Assembly (NCBI GenBank): GCA_964595945.1 | Contig: CAZQSL010000118.1 | Location: 1-11,003, forward strand | Direction of reading: 5' to 3' | DNA: 11,003 nt | From: CAZQSL01 sp964595945 | Lineage (GTDB): Bacteria > UBP15 > UBA6099 > JAJRTR01 | Part shown: piece by piece, positions 1-7,819 of the stretch | How positions within the stretch are numbered: the first letter of the stretch is position 1 | Layout: each line of letters begins with the position of its first letter | Made by a program: the position numbers and the translations under genes | The notes under the pieces: generated by a model | The model's database searches: none | What the model was told of the DNA's origin: nothing | Seen by the model: the letters and a program-made list of their open reading frames with translations, nothing else

Positions 1-1
1 A

Positions 2-94
2 TTAATAGATGCTCTATTGTGCGCTATCGTCCTGTATGCGTCCGTGAACGGTTACCAGGTTTTTTGTTTGATTGTGATTATGCTGCGCATATAA
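2..94 (+). CDS. possible C-terminal tail of an upstream membrane protein (partial)
   Basis: The frame starting at base 2 is open from the left edge to a TAA at 92-94 and would encode 30 residues that are strongly hydrophobic, with two short apolar runs separated by an Asn-Gly-Tyr segment and ending in Met-Leu-Arg-Ile. This could be the end of an integral membrane protein. The family is not recognisable. The stretch is T-rich, which by itself favours hydrophobic codons, and a 30-codon open frame is not rare by chance, so this is only a possibility. If real, its stop codon overlaps the -10 element of the promoter proposed for the heme operon. Confidence 0.25.
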   Translation, partial: LIDALLCAIVLYASVNGYQVFCLIVIMLRI

Positions 95-95
95 T
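68..95 (+). promoter_or_regulatory. candidate sigma70-type promoter of the heme operon
   Basis: A perfect TATAAT lies at 90-95 with TTGATT at 68-73, a 16-bp spacer. Transcription would start near 102, about 30 bases before the first start codon of the operon. No equally good promoter was seen in the short junctions further downstream, so this is the best candidate for driving the whole cluster. No operator repeat was recognised next to it. Confidence 0.5.
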
Positions 96-135
96 GAATG
101 GCAGGCATGATTGAGATGCTGGTGGAGATATGCCG

Positions 136-801
136 ATGAAAGAAGGTGGCGCCGTGTTCCCAGTGGTTTTCGTACTTGAAGGCAAAAAAGTGATCGTGGT
201 CGGTGGCGGTATGGTAGCCTCGCGAAAGATCGCAAGTCTTCTGGAGTCGGGGGCTGATGTTACAGTGGTGTCTCCCGCGGTGTGTGATCACTTGATGAGC
301 GCTGTTGACGAAGGACGGCTCAAATGGATACGGCGTGGTTATGAGAGTGCTGATGTGGCGGGGGCTTTTCTGGTGTTTGCGGCCACTTCCGACGCGGAGG
401 TCAACAGTCGTGTTTCATCGGATGCGCGAGCGTCGTCGATTCCTGTGAATGTGGCTGATGTGCCTGGGCAATGCGATTTTATATTGCCTTCGGTCCTGTC
501 GCGGGGCGGGCTTCGGATAGCTGTGTCTACGGGTGGAGGTTGTCCTGGATTTTCGCGGAGGGTGAGACTGGAAATTGAAAAGTATATACTCCCTCACACG
601 GCTGATCTCCTTGTGTCGCTTGCCGGGTTGAGGGCTGATCTGATGATGTGCGTGTCTGATCCCGATGCGCGAAAGTCGATCATGGATAGTGTTTTGTATT
701 CCCGGGAGTTTGCTGAAGCGCTTCGTGATGTGAACTGTACGGCACTCGCGGCTCTCGTGAGAGAAAAACGAAGGATAGCAGGTTGCGATGTTGGTATGTA
801 G
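136..801 (+). CDS. precorrin-2 dehydrogenase, possibly also sirohydrochlorin ferrochelatase (Met8p/SirC/CysG N-terminal family)
   Basis: NAD-dependent oxidation of precorrin-2 to sirohydrochlorin in the cytoplasm; bifunctional members (Met8p, CysG N-terminal half) also insert Fe2+ to give siroheme. The 221 residues match this family. A Rossmann segment reads EGKKVIVVGGGMVASRKI (about 15-32). The family block NVADVPGQCDFILPS (105-119) includes Asp108, which lines up with the catalytic Asp of CysG and Met8p. The dimerisation-domain block LRIAVSTGGGCPGFSRRVR (126-144) is followed by a helical C-terminus. ATG 136 was chosen because GGAG at 124-127 sits 8 bases before it; ATG 130 would leave only 2 bases, and GTG 154 is also conceivable. 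It opens the operon and supplies the siroheme consumed by AhbA/B. No separate chelatase is seen, so iron insertion may fall to this protein or to a gene elsewhere. Confidence 0.9.
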   Translation: MKEGGAVFPVVFVLEGKKVIVVGGGMVASRKIASLLESGADVTVVSPAVCDHLMSAVDEGRLKWIRRGYESADVAGAFLVFAATSDAEVNSRVSSDARASSIPVNVADVPGQCDFILPSVLSRGGLRIAVSTGGGCPGFSRRVRLEIEKYILPHTADLLVSLAGLRADLMMCVSDPDARKSIMDSVLYSREFAEALRDVNCTALAALVREKRRIAGCDVGM

Positions 802-914
802 CGCTGACGATACGGCGCTTGTTAACTGAACATGACTGCTGCTGTTGTCAATATTGGAATGTATTTCACCGGTTCGAACTCAAGCTGTATGGTGACGGCC
901 GGAAAGTGGTGGGT

Positions 915-2165
915 ATGAAAATCGGCGTGACTGGACTAAATCACCGAACGGCTCCGGTGGCAGTCAGGGAAAAACTGTATTATTCACATGACGAAGCGGC
1001 GGAGTTTATGCGTGGCTTCGAAGGCTGCCGTGATGGTGTGGAAGTCGTGCTGTTGAGTACATGCAATCGTACGGAATTGTACTTTGCCGTGCAGGATGGG
1101 GCTGGAATGACTTTAGAAGAGGCAGCTATGATGGTGTCGGACTCGTTGATCGCCGGCAAGTCTGCGGAAGTGAGCTGTCGTGAAGTGTTTTTTGAAAAAA
1201 CTGGTATCGACGCGGTTAGGCATATCATGCGTGTGGCTTCGGGAGCAGATTCGTTGCTGAGGGGCGAAGACCAGATTCTCGGGCAGCTCAAGTCTGCTTA
1301 CAGGGACGGGTGTGCTGCCGGAGCATGCGGCACGTATCTGCACAAGCTGTTTCACGCGGCGTTTCGTACCGGCAAACGAGTGAGGAATGAGACGGATATC
1401 CGGCGTGATGTTTTTTCGGCCATAGAGCCTCATATAATCGGACACATAGGTTCGTACGAGGGGAAAACGGTGCTTGTGATTGGCGCCGGTGAGATTGCGT
1501 CGCTGGCTGCGGTGCATGCCCATGCCAACAGGCCAGCTCGTGTCTGCATCGCTAACAGGACTCTGGAAAAAGCTGAGTCTCTCGCTTCGTGCGTGAATGG
1601 CGATATTATCGGTCTTGACAGTGCCGGTGATGTGCTTCGCGATGCTGATGTCGTGATGGTCGCCACGAGTTGTGCCGGGTTTGTGCTGAGCTGTGAAGAT
1701 GTGAGGCGGGCAATGGCCTGGCGGCCCATGCGGCCCATGCTGATCGTGGATTTGTCAATCCCGCGAAATGTCGCCCCCTCGGCTGGAGATAACGCTGGTG
1801 TTACCTTGATAAATATGGATACGTTCGCGAGCGTGGCGGCTGAATCGGTAGAGAGACTTGACGCTGCGGAAAGCATTATTTGCACCGACTCTGATGCTTT
1901 TGCCGCATGGTACGATTCTCGCCAGTCGGTTTCGGCGATAAGGGAAGTCTATGAGCATGTCGAAGACATCCGGTGTTCGGAACTCGCGCGTTGCGCGGAA
2001 CTGTTCACGGATGAGCAGCGAAGGGTCCTTGATGGGATTACGCGGTCTATCGTCAAAAAAATCATGCATATCCCTGTTTCCAATCTTACGAGCCGGTGCG
2101 ATGATCCTGATGTCAATACGATTGAGCGTATCGAGGCTTTCAGAAAGGTGTTCAACATTGACTGA
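915..2165 (+). CDS. hemA: glutamyl-tRNA reductase
   Basis: Reduces glutamyl-tRNA(Glu) with NADPH to glutamate-1-semialdehyde, the first committed step of C5-pathway tetrapyrrole synthesis. The 416 residues have the usual length. The N-terminus MKIGVTGLNHRTAPVAVREK is typical, and the catalytic cysteine is Cys50 in LLSTCNRTELYF, the position known from E. coli. A substrate-domain block GEDQILGQLKSAY follows, then the NADPH-binding VLVIGAGEIASLA and the C-terminal helical dimerisation domain. The frame stays open upstream to a TTG at 783, but the added residues include four consecutive cysteines and do not look like HemA, so ATG 915 is preferred; the G-rich stretch before it (901-913) is only a modest ribosome binding site. 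A 113-bp gap separates it from the preceding gene; hemC overlaps its end by 8 bases. Confidence 0.97.
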   Translation: MKIGVTGLNHRTAPVAVREKLYYSHDEAAEFMRGFEGCRDGVEVVLLSTCNRTELYFAVQDGAGMTLEEAAMMVSDSLIAGKSAEVSCREVFFEKTGIDAVRHIMRVASGADSLLRGEDQILGQLKSAYRDGCAAGACGTYLHKLFHAAFRTGKRVRNETDIRRDVFSAIEPHIIGHIGSYEGKTVLVIGAGEIASLAAVHAHANRPARVCIANRTLEKAESLASCVNGDIIGLDSAGDVLRDADVVMVATSCAGFVLSCEDVRRAMAWRPMRPMLIVDLSIPRNVAPSAGDNAGVTLINMDTFASVAAESVERLDAAESIICTDSDAFAAWYDSRQSVSAIREVYEHVEDIRCSELARCAELFTDEQRRVLDGITRSIVKKIMHIPVSNLTSRCDDPDVNTIERIEAFRKVFNID

Positions 2166-3033
2166 GTGCAGGATCGTGATCGGAACGAGAGGCAGCAGGC
2201 TTGCTCTTGCCCAGACCCGAATTGTCACGGACAGGCTCGCGAAGGTCGTCCCTGGTGTGCGGTATGACATTGTGGTGATCAAGACTGGCGGCGACTGCGA
2301 TCGCGAAAGGCCACTGTCTGAAATCGGGGGCTCCGGTCTGTTTGCAAGGGATATCGAGCATGCACTGGCGGCAGGTGTGATCGATTGTGCCGTGCACAGT
2401 TGCAAGGACCTCCCGCCAGTGCTCCATGATGGTTGCGCGATCGCTGCGTTTCTCGAACGTGGCAGCCGGTGCGATGCTCTTGTGACAAATTCTTCCGGCG
2501 TGACGTTGGCATCTTTGCCTGAGGGGGCTGTTGTAGGTACTGGCAGTGCCAGGCGCGCGGCGCAGGCTGTTGCGGCAAATCCGTTAATTGTCGTAAAGGA
2601 TATCCGGGGCAATGTGCCCACTCGTCTCGAAAAACTCGACAGGGGTGAGTACGATGCCATAATCCTCGCTGTTGCCGGTCTGGAAAGGCTTGGGCTTGCA
2701 TCGCGTATCACGCAGACGCTTGACGAATGGTATTATTCGCCGGGGCAGGGGATCATTGCTGTCGAGGCGCGGGCGGGGGATGACGCTATTGTCGAAATGT
2801 TATCGCCACTCGACCATATCGCTACGCGTACGGAGGCCACAGCCGAAAGACTGTTTCTCGAAAAGCTGGGGGCAGGGTGCCGCACGCCGTCAGGGGTCAG
2901 GGTGAGTGTATCGACTGATGGCACGATCAGTTTTGCCGCATTTCTGAAACGGGATGACGGAGAAATGCGTTTTGTGAATGGCGTGGGCGGTATCGAAACG
3001 GCAGCGAGTATGGCCGGCAGGCTGCTTGCGTGA
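2158..3033 (+). CDS. hemC: porphobilinogen deaminase (hydroxymethylbilane synthase)
   Basis: Condenses four porphobilinogens to hydroxymethylbilane on a covalently bound dipyrromethane cofactor. The 291 residues are somewhat short for the family (about 310). Seen are RIVIGTRGSRLALAQT (5-20), the catalytic-loop HSCKDLP with Asp84 in the E. coli position, GTGSARR (128-133 region), the GQG segment near 196-198, and cofactor-attachment Cys241 in GAGCRTPSG. The start is TTG 2158, inside the end of hemA: AGAAAGGTG at 2142-2150 is a suitably spaced binding site, and the next start, GTG 2176, would cut into the first beta strand. Oddities: the usual GKGLF motif reads GSGLF (Ser59), and the usual Leu/Met before the catalytic Lys-Asp is Cys82. 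The overlap with hemA and the 15-base gap to cobA-hemD imply one transcript. Confidence 0.95.
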   Translation: MTECRIVIGTRGSRLALAQTRIVTDRLAKVVPGVRYDIVVIKTGGDCDRERPLSEIGGSGLFARDIEHALAAGVIDCAVHSCKDLPPVLHDGCAIAAFLERGSRCDALVTNSSGVTLASLPEGAVVGTGSARRAAQAVAANPLIVVKDIRGNVPTRLEKLDRGEYDAIILAVAGLERLGLASRITQTLDEWYYSPGQGIIAVEARAGDDAIVEMLSPLDHIATRTEATAERLFLEKLGAGCRTPSGVRVSVSTDGTISFAAFLKRDDGEMRFVNGVGGIETAASMAGRLLA

Positions 3034-3048
3034 TAATTGAGGTGAAAA

Positions 3049-4611
3049 TTGTCAGAAAAGGGATTTGTGTATATCGCTGGTTCTGGCCCCGGGGCATTGG
3101 GGATGCTGACATTGCGTGCGCTCGATGCGCTTAAGATCGCGGATGTTGTCGTCTATGACAATCTGATCTCTAAGCGTGCGCTTGCTTATGCGCGATCGGA
3201 CGCGGAACTGGTGTATGTCGGCAAGAGTGGATCGGAGCACACGATCGAACAGACCGCCATAAATGAGTTGTTGTATGAATATGCGGCGCAGGGCAGGGTG
3301 GTGCTGAGATTCAAGGGGGGGGACCCCCTGATTTTCGGGCGTGGCAGTGAAGAGGCGCAGTATCTTTTCGAGCGCGGGATCGCTTGTGAAATCATCCCTG
3401 GTATTCCGGCCGCGATCGGCGCGGCGGCGACGGCGGGTATCCCTCTGACATGCAGGACTCATGCGTCTTCGGTTGTGTTTGTGACTGGTCACGAAGACCC
3501 TTCCAAAGATCATTCGACTATTGACTGGCATGCGATCGCTCGAACCGGTGGTACGATCGTAATATATATGGGCGTCAAAAAAGCGTCTTCCGTGGTTGCC
3601 GCTATCATGGAGGGGGGCCTTGCTCCTGACACGAAGGCCGCAATTGTATCCAATGCTACCCTCCCTTTGCAGACGACAGTGCTGTGTACCCTGTCCTCGA
3701 TCCCTGATGTCATCTCATCACGTGATATCAAACCGCCGGCGCTGATCATAATCGGAGAAACGGTCTCGCACAGTGAATCGCTCGGATGGTTTTCGCGCAG
3801 GCCGCTCAGTGGCAGGAAGATTGTCGTGACGAGGCCCCGGGCGCAAAACGAATATGTTACCGCAAAGTTGCTTGAACTCGGCGCTGAGGTGATCGAAGCT
3901 CCGTCGATCGAAATAGTGCCGCTGCCAGCGGGAAGCAGACTTGACATGGCGATCGGAGAGATAGCGGAGTATGACTGGCTTGTGTTTACGAGTGTAAATG
4001 GAGTGGATCATTTTTTTGCCCGTCTTGCCGCAAATGGGAAAGATGCCCGCTCGCTTGCGTCTCTCAGGATTGCGGTCATCGGCCCGGCTACGGCGGAAAG
4101 GCTTTCCGCATACTGCATCATTCCCGATTTTCAACCTGAGTGTTACATCGCCGAGTCAGTCTTTGCCGGCCTTGATGCTATCGGTGAAGTCGTGGGGAAA
4201 AGGTATCTGCTGCCACGCTCGGAAATGGCGCGTCCTGACCTGCCCATGCTGCTGGCCGGTGCGGGTGCGACTGTGAGTGATATCCCGGTCTATGCGACAC
4301 GGCCGGCGCCGGTTGACGATGCCGCTGATGATCTTATCAGGGACTTGATATGCAGTGGCGCGCTCGATGGTGTGACTTTTACGAGTTCTTCGACTGTCAA
4401 ATGCTTTATCGAACGGATCGGTCCGGCTTTTATCGATCAGTATAAAGACACAATCCCGGCTTTTTCGATCGGGCCGGTGACGACTGAGACATTGCATCGA
4501 TTTGGACTTGTCCCGCGCGCGGAGGCTTGTGAGTACACGATACAGGGACTTGTCGCCGCGATGGACAGATATTTTTCCGGCGCCGCTGTCATGAAAGGTG
4601 AGCATGGTTGA
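3049..4611 (+). CDS. cobA-hemD: fused uroporphyrinogen-III C-methyltransferase / uroporphyrinogen-III synthase
   Basis: A 520-residue fusion with two activities. Residues 1 to about 245 are a SAM-dependent uroporphyrinogen III methyltransferase (CobA/SUMT) that makes precorrin-2: GSGPG at 11-15, RFKGGDPLIFGRGSEE at 87-102, and IPGIPAAIGAAATAGIPLT at 117-134. Residues about 254-515 are uroporphyrinogen III synthase (HemD), which closes and inverts ring D of hydroxymethylbilane: GRKIVVTRP at 255-263, then VFTSVNGV and DGVTFTSSST. CobA-HemD fusions of this order are known in anaerobic bacteria. The start is TTG 3049 with GAGGTG at 3039-3044. An oddity is Ala16 where the family's GxGPGD motif has Asp. 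The product links heme, siroheme and, potentially, cobalamin synthesis. Its end overlaps ahbC by 8 bases. Confidence 0.95.
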   Translation: MSEKGFVYIAGSGPGALGMLTLRALDALKIADVVVYDNLISKRALAYARSDAELVYVGKSGSEHTIEQTAINELLYEYAAQGRVVLRFKGGDPLIFGRGSEEAQYLFERGIACEIIPGIPAAIGAAATAGIPLTCRTHASSVVFVTGHEDPSKDHSTIDWHAIARTGGTIVIYMGVKKASSVVAAIMEGGLAPDTKAAIVSNATLPLQTTVLCTLSSIPDVISSRDIKPPALIIIGETVSHSESLGWFSRRPLSGRKIVVTRPRAQNEYVTAKLLELGAEVIEAPSIEIVPLPAGSRLDMAIGEIAEYDWLVFTSVNGVDHFFARLAANGKDARSLASLRIAVIGPATAERLSAYCIIPDFQPECYIAESVFAGLDAIGEVVGKRYLLPRSEMARPDLPMLLAGAGATVSDIPVYATRPAPVDDAADDLIRDLICSGALDGVTFTSSSTVKCFIERIGPAFIDQYKDTIPAFSIGPVTTETLHRFGLVPRAEACEYTIQGLVAAMDRYFSGAAVMKGEHG

Positions 4612-5758
4612 CCTTACTGAATTGATTACGGGTACAGGCAGAAAAAGTCCCGTTGGTCGTTATGATCCTCGTGGCTCGGATGGGGCGGAGCGTGACAGGC
4701 TCAAGGTAGTTGTGTGGAATGCTACGCGAATGTGCAATCTCCGCTGCCGTCACTGTTATGCCGGTGTCGGAGACGGCATCGACCACGAAGAGCTTTCCAC
4801 TGCCGAAGGAAAGAATCTGATCGATGGTATAGCCGCCGCAGGGGCTAAGGTGTTGCTGTTTTCAGGTGGAGAGCCCCTGATGCGAAAGGATATATTCGAT
4901 CTAATGGAGCATGCTGCCGGTCGCCGTCTCCACACGGTTTTGTCTACTAATGGCACCCTTGTCACGCCTGATAAGGCATCTCGCATTGCGTCGTCGGGCG
5001 CAGTATACGCAGGAGTCAGTATCGATGGGCCGGAGCCGCTGCATGACTGGTTCAGACGTAGCGAAGGTGCGTATGCCGCGGCTATGGAGGGGATTGCGAA
5101 CTGTAACGCAGCCGCGATCAGGACAGGCTTGCGTGTGACACTCAACAAATACAATATCGACCGTGTCGAAGAGATGATGCAAATCGCGATAAGAGCGGGT
5201 GTCGGACGCCTGTGTTTCTATCACTATGTCCCGGCAGGTAATGCCGGAATCGGGGATATGCCGGACACTGCCAGCGTGCGACGCGCGGTGGGTGACATCA
5301 TCGATGGCGTGCCAATGATGAGAGAACACGGTATCGAGGTGCTGACTGTTGACAACTACTCCGATGGGCCGTTTTTGTATCTGATGGTGATGCGCCGTTC
5401 GCCGGAAAAGGCTGCCGAGATTATGAAAAAGCTGTACAACAGCGGTGGCAGCGGATCGGGACGCAGGATTGTGTGTGTCAGTTGGGACGGATCTGTTTCG
5501 CCTGATCAATTTATGCGAAGTGATATAGCCGGCAATGTGAGGCAGATGCCATTTAGTGACATAGTGGCGCAGATGGCAGCTTCAAAATCATATATCTACG
5601 AACAGAATCAGTTTACTGGACAATGCTCAACGTGCCGTTTCTGGCGCGTATGCGAAGGTAATTTGCGAGCGCGCGCCGCCGCTTGCGGAGATAAGCATGC
5701 GGCGGACCCGGGCTGCTATCTTATAGAAGAAGAAACTGCTGGCACAATCATTATTTGA
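4604..5758 (+). CDS. ahbC: radical SAM 12,18-didecarboxysiroheme deacetylase (AhbC/NirJ-like), forming Fe-coproporphyrin III
   Basis: Removes the two acetate side chains of 12,18-didecarboxysiroheme to give Fe-coproporphyrin III. The 384 residues have the radical SAM cluster motif CNLRCRHC (Cys44, Cys48, Cys51) and the SAM-binding GGEP in LLFSGGEPLMRKD. The C-terminal SPASM-type region reads CVSWDGSVSPDQF, then Cys341, Cys344, Cys350, an NLRARA block and Cys371 in ADPGCYL, the pattern I associate with AhbC and the heme d1 enzyme NirJ. The placement among siroheme genes, and the second radical SAM protein that looks like AhbD, favour AhbC over NirJ. ATG 4604 was chosen because AAAGG at 4594-4598 lies 5 bases before it; GTG 4598 two codons upstream is the alternative. 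It overlaps cobA-hemD by 8 bases and precedes hemB by 13. Confidence 0.88.
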   Translation: MVDLTELITGTGRKSPVGRYDPRGSDGAERDRLKVVVWNATRMCNLRCRHCYAGVGDGIDHEELSTAEGKNLIDGIAAAGAKVLLFSGGEPLMRKDIFDLMEHAAGRRLHTVLSTNGTLVTPDKASRIASSGAVYAGVSIDGPEPLHDWFRRSEGAYAAAMEGIANCNAAAIRTGLRVTLNKYNIDRVEEMMQIAIRAGVGRLCFYHYVPAGNAGIGDMPDTASVRRAVGDIIDGVPMMREHGIEVLTVDNYSDGPFLYLMVMRRSPEKAAEIMKKLYNSGGSGSGRRIVCVSWDGSVSPDQFMRSDIAGNVRQMPFSDIVAQMAASKSYIYEQNQFTGQCSTCRFWRVCEGNLRARAAACGDKHAADPGCYLIEEETAGTIII

Positions 5759-5771
5759 GCGGAGGGGTGCA

Positions 5772-6752
5772 ATGTACTTTCCACAGACGCGCATGAGGCG
5801 GCTCAGGGCAGGGGCCGCTATCAGACAGATGGCAGGTGAAACGGTGTTGTCGCCAGCGAATTTTATCGAGCCCGTTTTTCTCATTCCGGGCCATGATATG
5901 GCGCGGGAAATCGCCTCCATGCCCGAAGTGTTTCACATGACATCCGACAGGGCAGTTGAAAGATCGTGTGCCATGATGGCTTGTGGCGTGCGTGGAGTTC
6001 TGCTGTTCGGCGTGGTCGATGAAAAGGATGATACCGGTGAGTGTGCGGCCCGTAGCGACGGTATAGTGCAGCAGACTATAAGAGCGATCAAGTCGGAGTT
6101 GCCCGACATGTGCGTATTTACCGATATTTGTCTTTGCGGCTATACGTCACACGGCCATTGCGGTATCGTCAGGGATGGCCGGATCGACAATGACAGCACG
6201 CTTGAAATCCTGTCGTCCATAGCAGTCAGCCACGCGGCGGCAGGCGCTGATTTCGTCGCTCCGTCGGACATGATGGACGGGCGTGTGGGAGCGATCCGGG
6301 CGGCACTGGATAACAACGGCTTTTCACATACTGGCATAATGAGTTATTCGGCGAAGTACGCGTCTTCGTTTTATGGGCCATTTCGAGAAGCAGCGGGCTC
6401 AGCTCCCAGGTTCGGCGATCGAAATACATACCAGATGGCCCCCGCGAACAGACGTGAGGCAATGCGCGAGATTGCGCTTGACATTGCCGAGGGTGCTGAC
6501 ATCGTCATGGTCAAACCCGCGCTTTCGTACCTTGATGTCATACGCGAGGCGAGTGATCGTTTCGATTTGCCAGTTGCCGCTTATAACGTCAGCGGTGAGT
6601 ATTCGATGGTTATGAATGCGGCGCGCGCCGGGCTTGTCGATGGTGAGCGCATGATGATGGAGATACTGACTTCGATCAGGCGAGCAGGCGCCGGCATCAT
6701 AATTTCGTACTATGCAAGCCGTGCCGCCGCGCTGCTGAATGGAGCAAGATGA
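5772..6752 (+). CDS. hemB: porphobilinogen synthase (5-aminolevulinate dehydratase), zinc type
   Basis: Condenses two 5-aminolevulinates to porphobilinogen. The 326 residues have the normal length. The metal-site segment DICLCGYTSHGHCG contains Cys120, Cys122 and Cys130, the cysteine triad of zinc-dependent enzymes, rather than the Asp-rich version of magnesium-dependent ones. The two Schiff-base lysines are Lys195 in SYSAKYAS and Lys248 in VMVKPALSYLD. The N-terminus (RMRRLRAG) and the PVFLIPG segment are also typical. ATG 5772 follows a strong ribosome binding site, GGAGGGG at 5761-5767. It sits between the two radical SAM genes, an order that mixes early and late pathway steps, and its stop overlaps the ahbD start in an ATGA arrangement. 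Confidence 0.97.
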   Translation: MYFPQTRMRRLRAGAAIRQMAGETVLSPANFIEPVFLIPGHDMAREIASMPEVFHMTSDRAVERSCAMMACGVRGVLLFGVVDEKDDTGECAARSDGIVQQTIRAIKSELPDMCVFTDICLCGYTSHGHCGIVRDGRIDNDSTLEILSSIAVSHAAAGADFVAPSDMMDGRVGAIRAALDNNGFSHTGIMSYSAKYASSFYGPFREAAGSAPRFGDRNTYQMAPANRREAMREIALDIAEGADIVMVKPALSYLDVIREASDRFDLPVAAYNVSGEYSMVMNAARAGLVDGERMMMEILTSIRRAGAGIIISYYASRAAALLNGAR

Positions 6753-7819
6753 ATCGCGAGTCAAGACTCGACCATGGTGCCGGGATGCTTGTCGTTGCCT
6801 GGGAAACAACTCGAAAATGCCCTCTGAAGTGTACTCATTGCCGGGCTTCAGCGACGGCTGAGGGGGCTGACGGCGATCTTTCTACAGATGAAGCAAGGTT
6901 GCTGATTGATAGCATAACTCGTGTTTCGGCCGGACTGCTCATCCTTACGGGCGGTGAGCCCATGTCTCGTCCTGATATATACGAAATCGCTCAGTATGCT
7001 GTCAATAAGGGATTCAGGGTCGTCATGTCGCCGTGTGGCACAATGGTCGATGATGATTCGGCGAAATGTATAGCCGCTTCGGGTATCAGCCGCGTGAGTC
7101 TCAGTATCGACGGTGACAACGCGGCATTTCATGACTCGTTCAGGGGCGTCGCTGGTGCTTTCGATACAGTGATGGCTGCCGCCGCTACGCTCAGAAACCA
7201 CGGCATCGAGTTCCAGATCAATTCTACAATTATGAAAGATAATTATAACTGCATCGAAAAGCTGTATGACCTTGCAACGGCTATAGGCGCAGTGGCGTTC
7301 AGTCCGTTTCTCCTCGTACCGACTGGCAGGGCTTCTTCGCTCGCTGGCAGCGAGCTTTCCGCCAGTGAGTATGAAGTGGCTCTGAAGCGAATATATCTGC
7401 TCGCTCGCGGCGGCGGTATTTTCGTGAGACCGACATGCGCTCCACATTACTATCGTGTGGTGGCCGAAAGCCGGGAGGATAAAGAGGGGAACCCATCCGG
7501 GCACGGAGTGTCAGGTTGCATCGGGGGGCGTGGATTTGTTTTTGTTTCGCACAGGGCCGAACTCGGAATTTGTGGATTTCTCGATGTCCCATGCGGCAAT
7601 CTGAGAGAAAACGGATTCGATTTTGAGGCGCTGTATTCGAGCAATCCTGTATTCGATGCGGTGCGGGACAGATCGAGATATACTGGCAAATGCGGAGTGT
7701 GTGAGTATTTTGCACGATGCGGTGGATGCCGTGCCCGCGCCTATGCTGCAAGCGGAGACTGGCTCGGCGATGAACCTTATTGCTCTTATATCCCACATGC
7801 AATGAGAATGGAGACATGA
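6749..7819 (+). CDS. ahbD: radical SAM heme synthase, Fe-coproporphyrin III oxidative decarboxylase (AhbD)
   Basis: Final step of the siroheme-dependent pathway: oxidative decarboxylation of two propionates of Fe-coproporphyrin III to vinyl groups, giving heme b. The 356 residues carry the radical SAM motif CPLKCTHC (Cys24, Cys28, Cys31), GGEP in LILTGGEPMSRPD, and a C-terminal auxiliary-cluster region with Cys315, Cys318, Cys324, Cys327 (GKCGVCEYFARCGGCRARA) and Cys345 in DEPYCSYIP. The CGGCRARAYA block followed by GD, an acidic EP and a cysteine is the signature I associate with AhbD, and it differs from the GN-containing version in ahbC. The start ATG 6749 overlaps the hemB stop by 4 bases, with GGAG at 6741-6744. 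Other SPASM proteins share these elements, so operon context adds much to the call. Confidence 0.88.
   Translation: MNRESRLDHGAGMLVVAWETTRKCPLKCTHCRASATAEGADGDLSTDEARLLIDSITRVSAGLLILTGGEPMSRPDIYEIAQYAVNKGFRVVMSPCGTMVDDDSAKCIAASGISRVSLSIDGDNAAFHDSFRGVAGAFDTVMAAAATLRNHGIEFQINSTIMKDNYNCIEKLYDLATAIGAVAFSPFLLVPTGRASSLAGSELSASEYEVALKRIYLLARGGGIFVRPTCAPHYYRVVAESREDKEGNPSGHGVSGCIGGRGFVFVSHRAELGICGFLDVPCGNLRENGFDFEALYSSNPVFDAVRDRSRYTGKCGVCEYFARCGGCRARAYAASGDWLGDEPYCSYIPHAMRMET

Noticed and set aside
42..66. CCGT-GA-ACGG followed by a run of six Ts, as a terminator of an upstream gene
   Set aside because: The stem is 4 bp with a 2-base loop, sterically poor, and the T-run is not adjacent.
866..888. 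A tRNA T-arm-like word, GGTTCGAACTC, in the gap before hemA
   Set aside because: The flanking bases do not form the 5-bp T stem, and no anticodon arm or acceptor stem was found around it.
783..914. Longer HemA starting at TTG 783
   Set aside because: The extra 44 residues are cysteine-rich and unlike HemA, while ATG 915 gives the canonical N-terminus and Cys50 numbering.
1951..2157. Longer HemC beginning within hemA at 1951
   Set aside because: The extra residues are an out-of-frame reading of hemA; TTG 2158 fits the family N-terminus and has a ribosome binding site.
4604..7819. The two radical SAM proteins as heme d1 (NirJ) or peptide-maturation enzymes
   Set aside because: No nitrite reductase or precursor peptide gene is present in the window, and the C-terminal cysteine patterns plus the complete heme context fit AhbC and AhbD.
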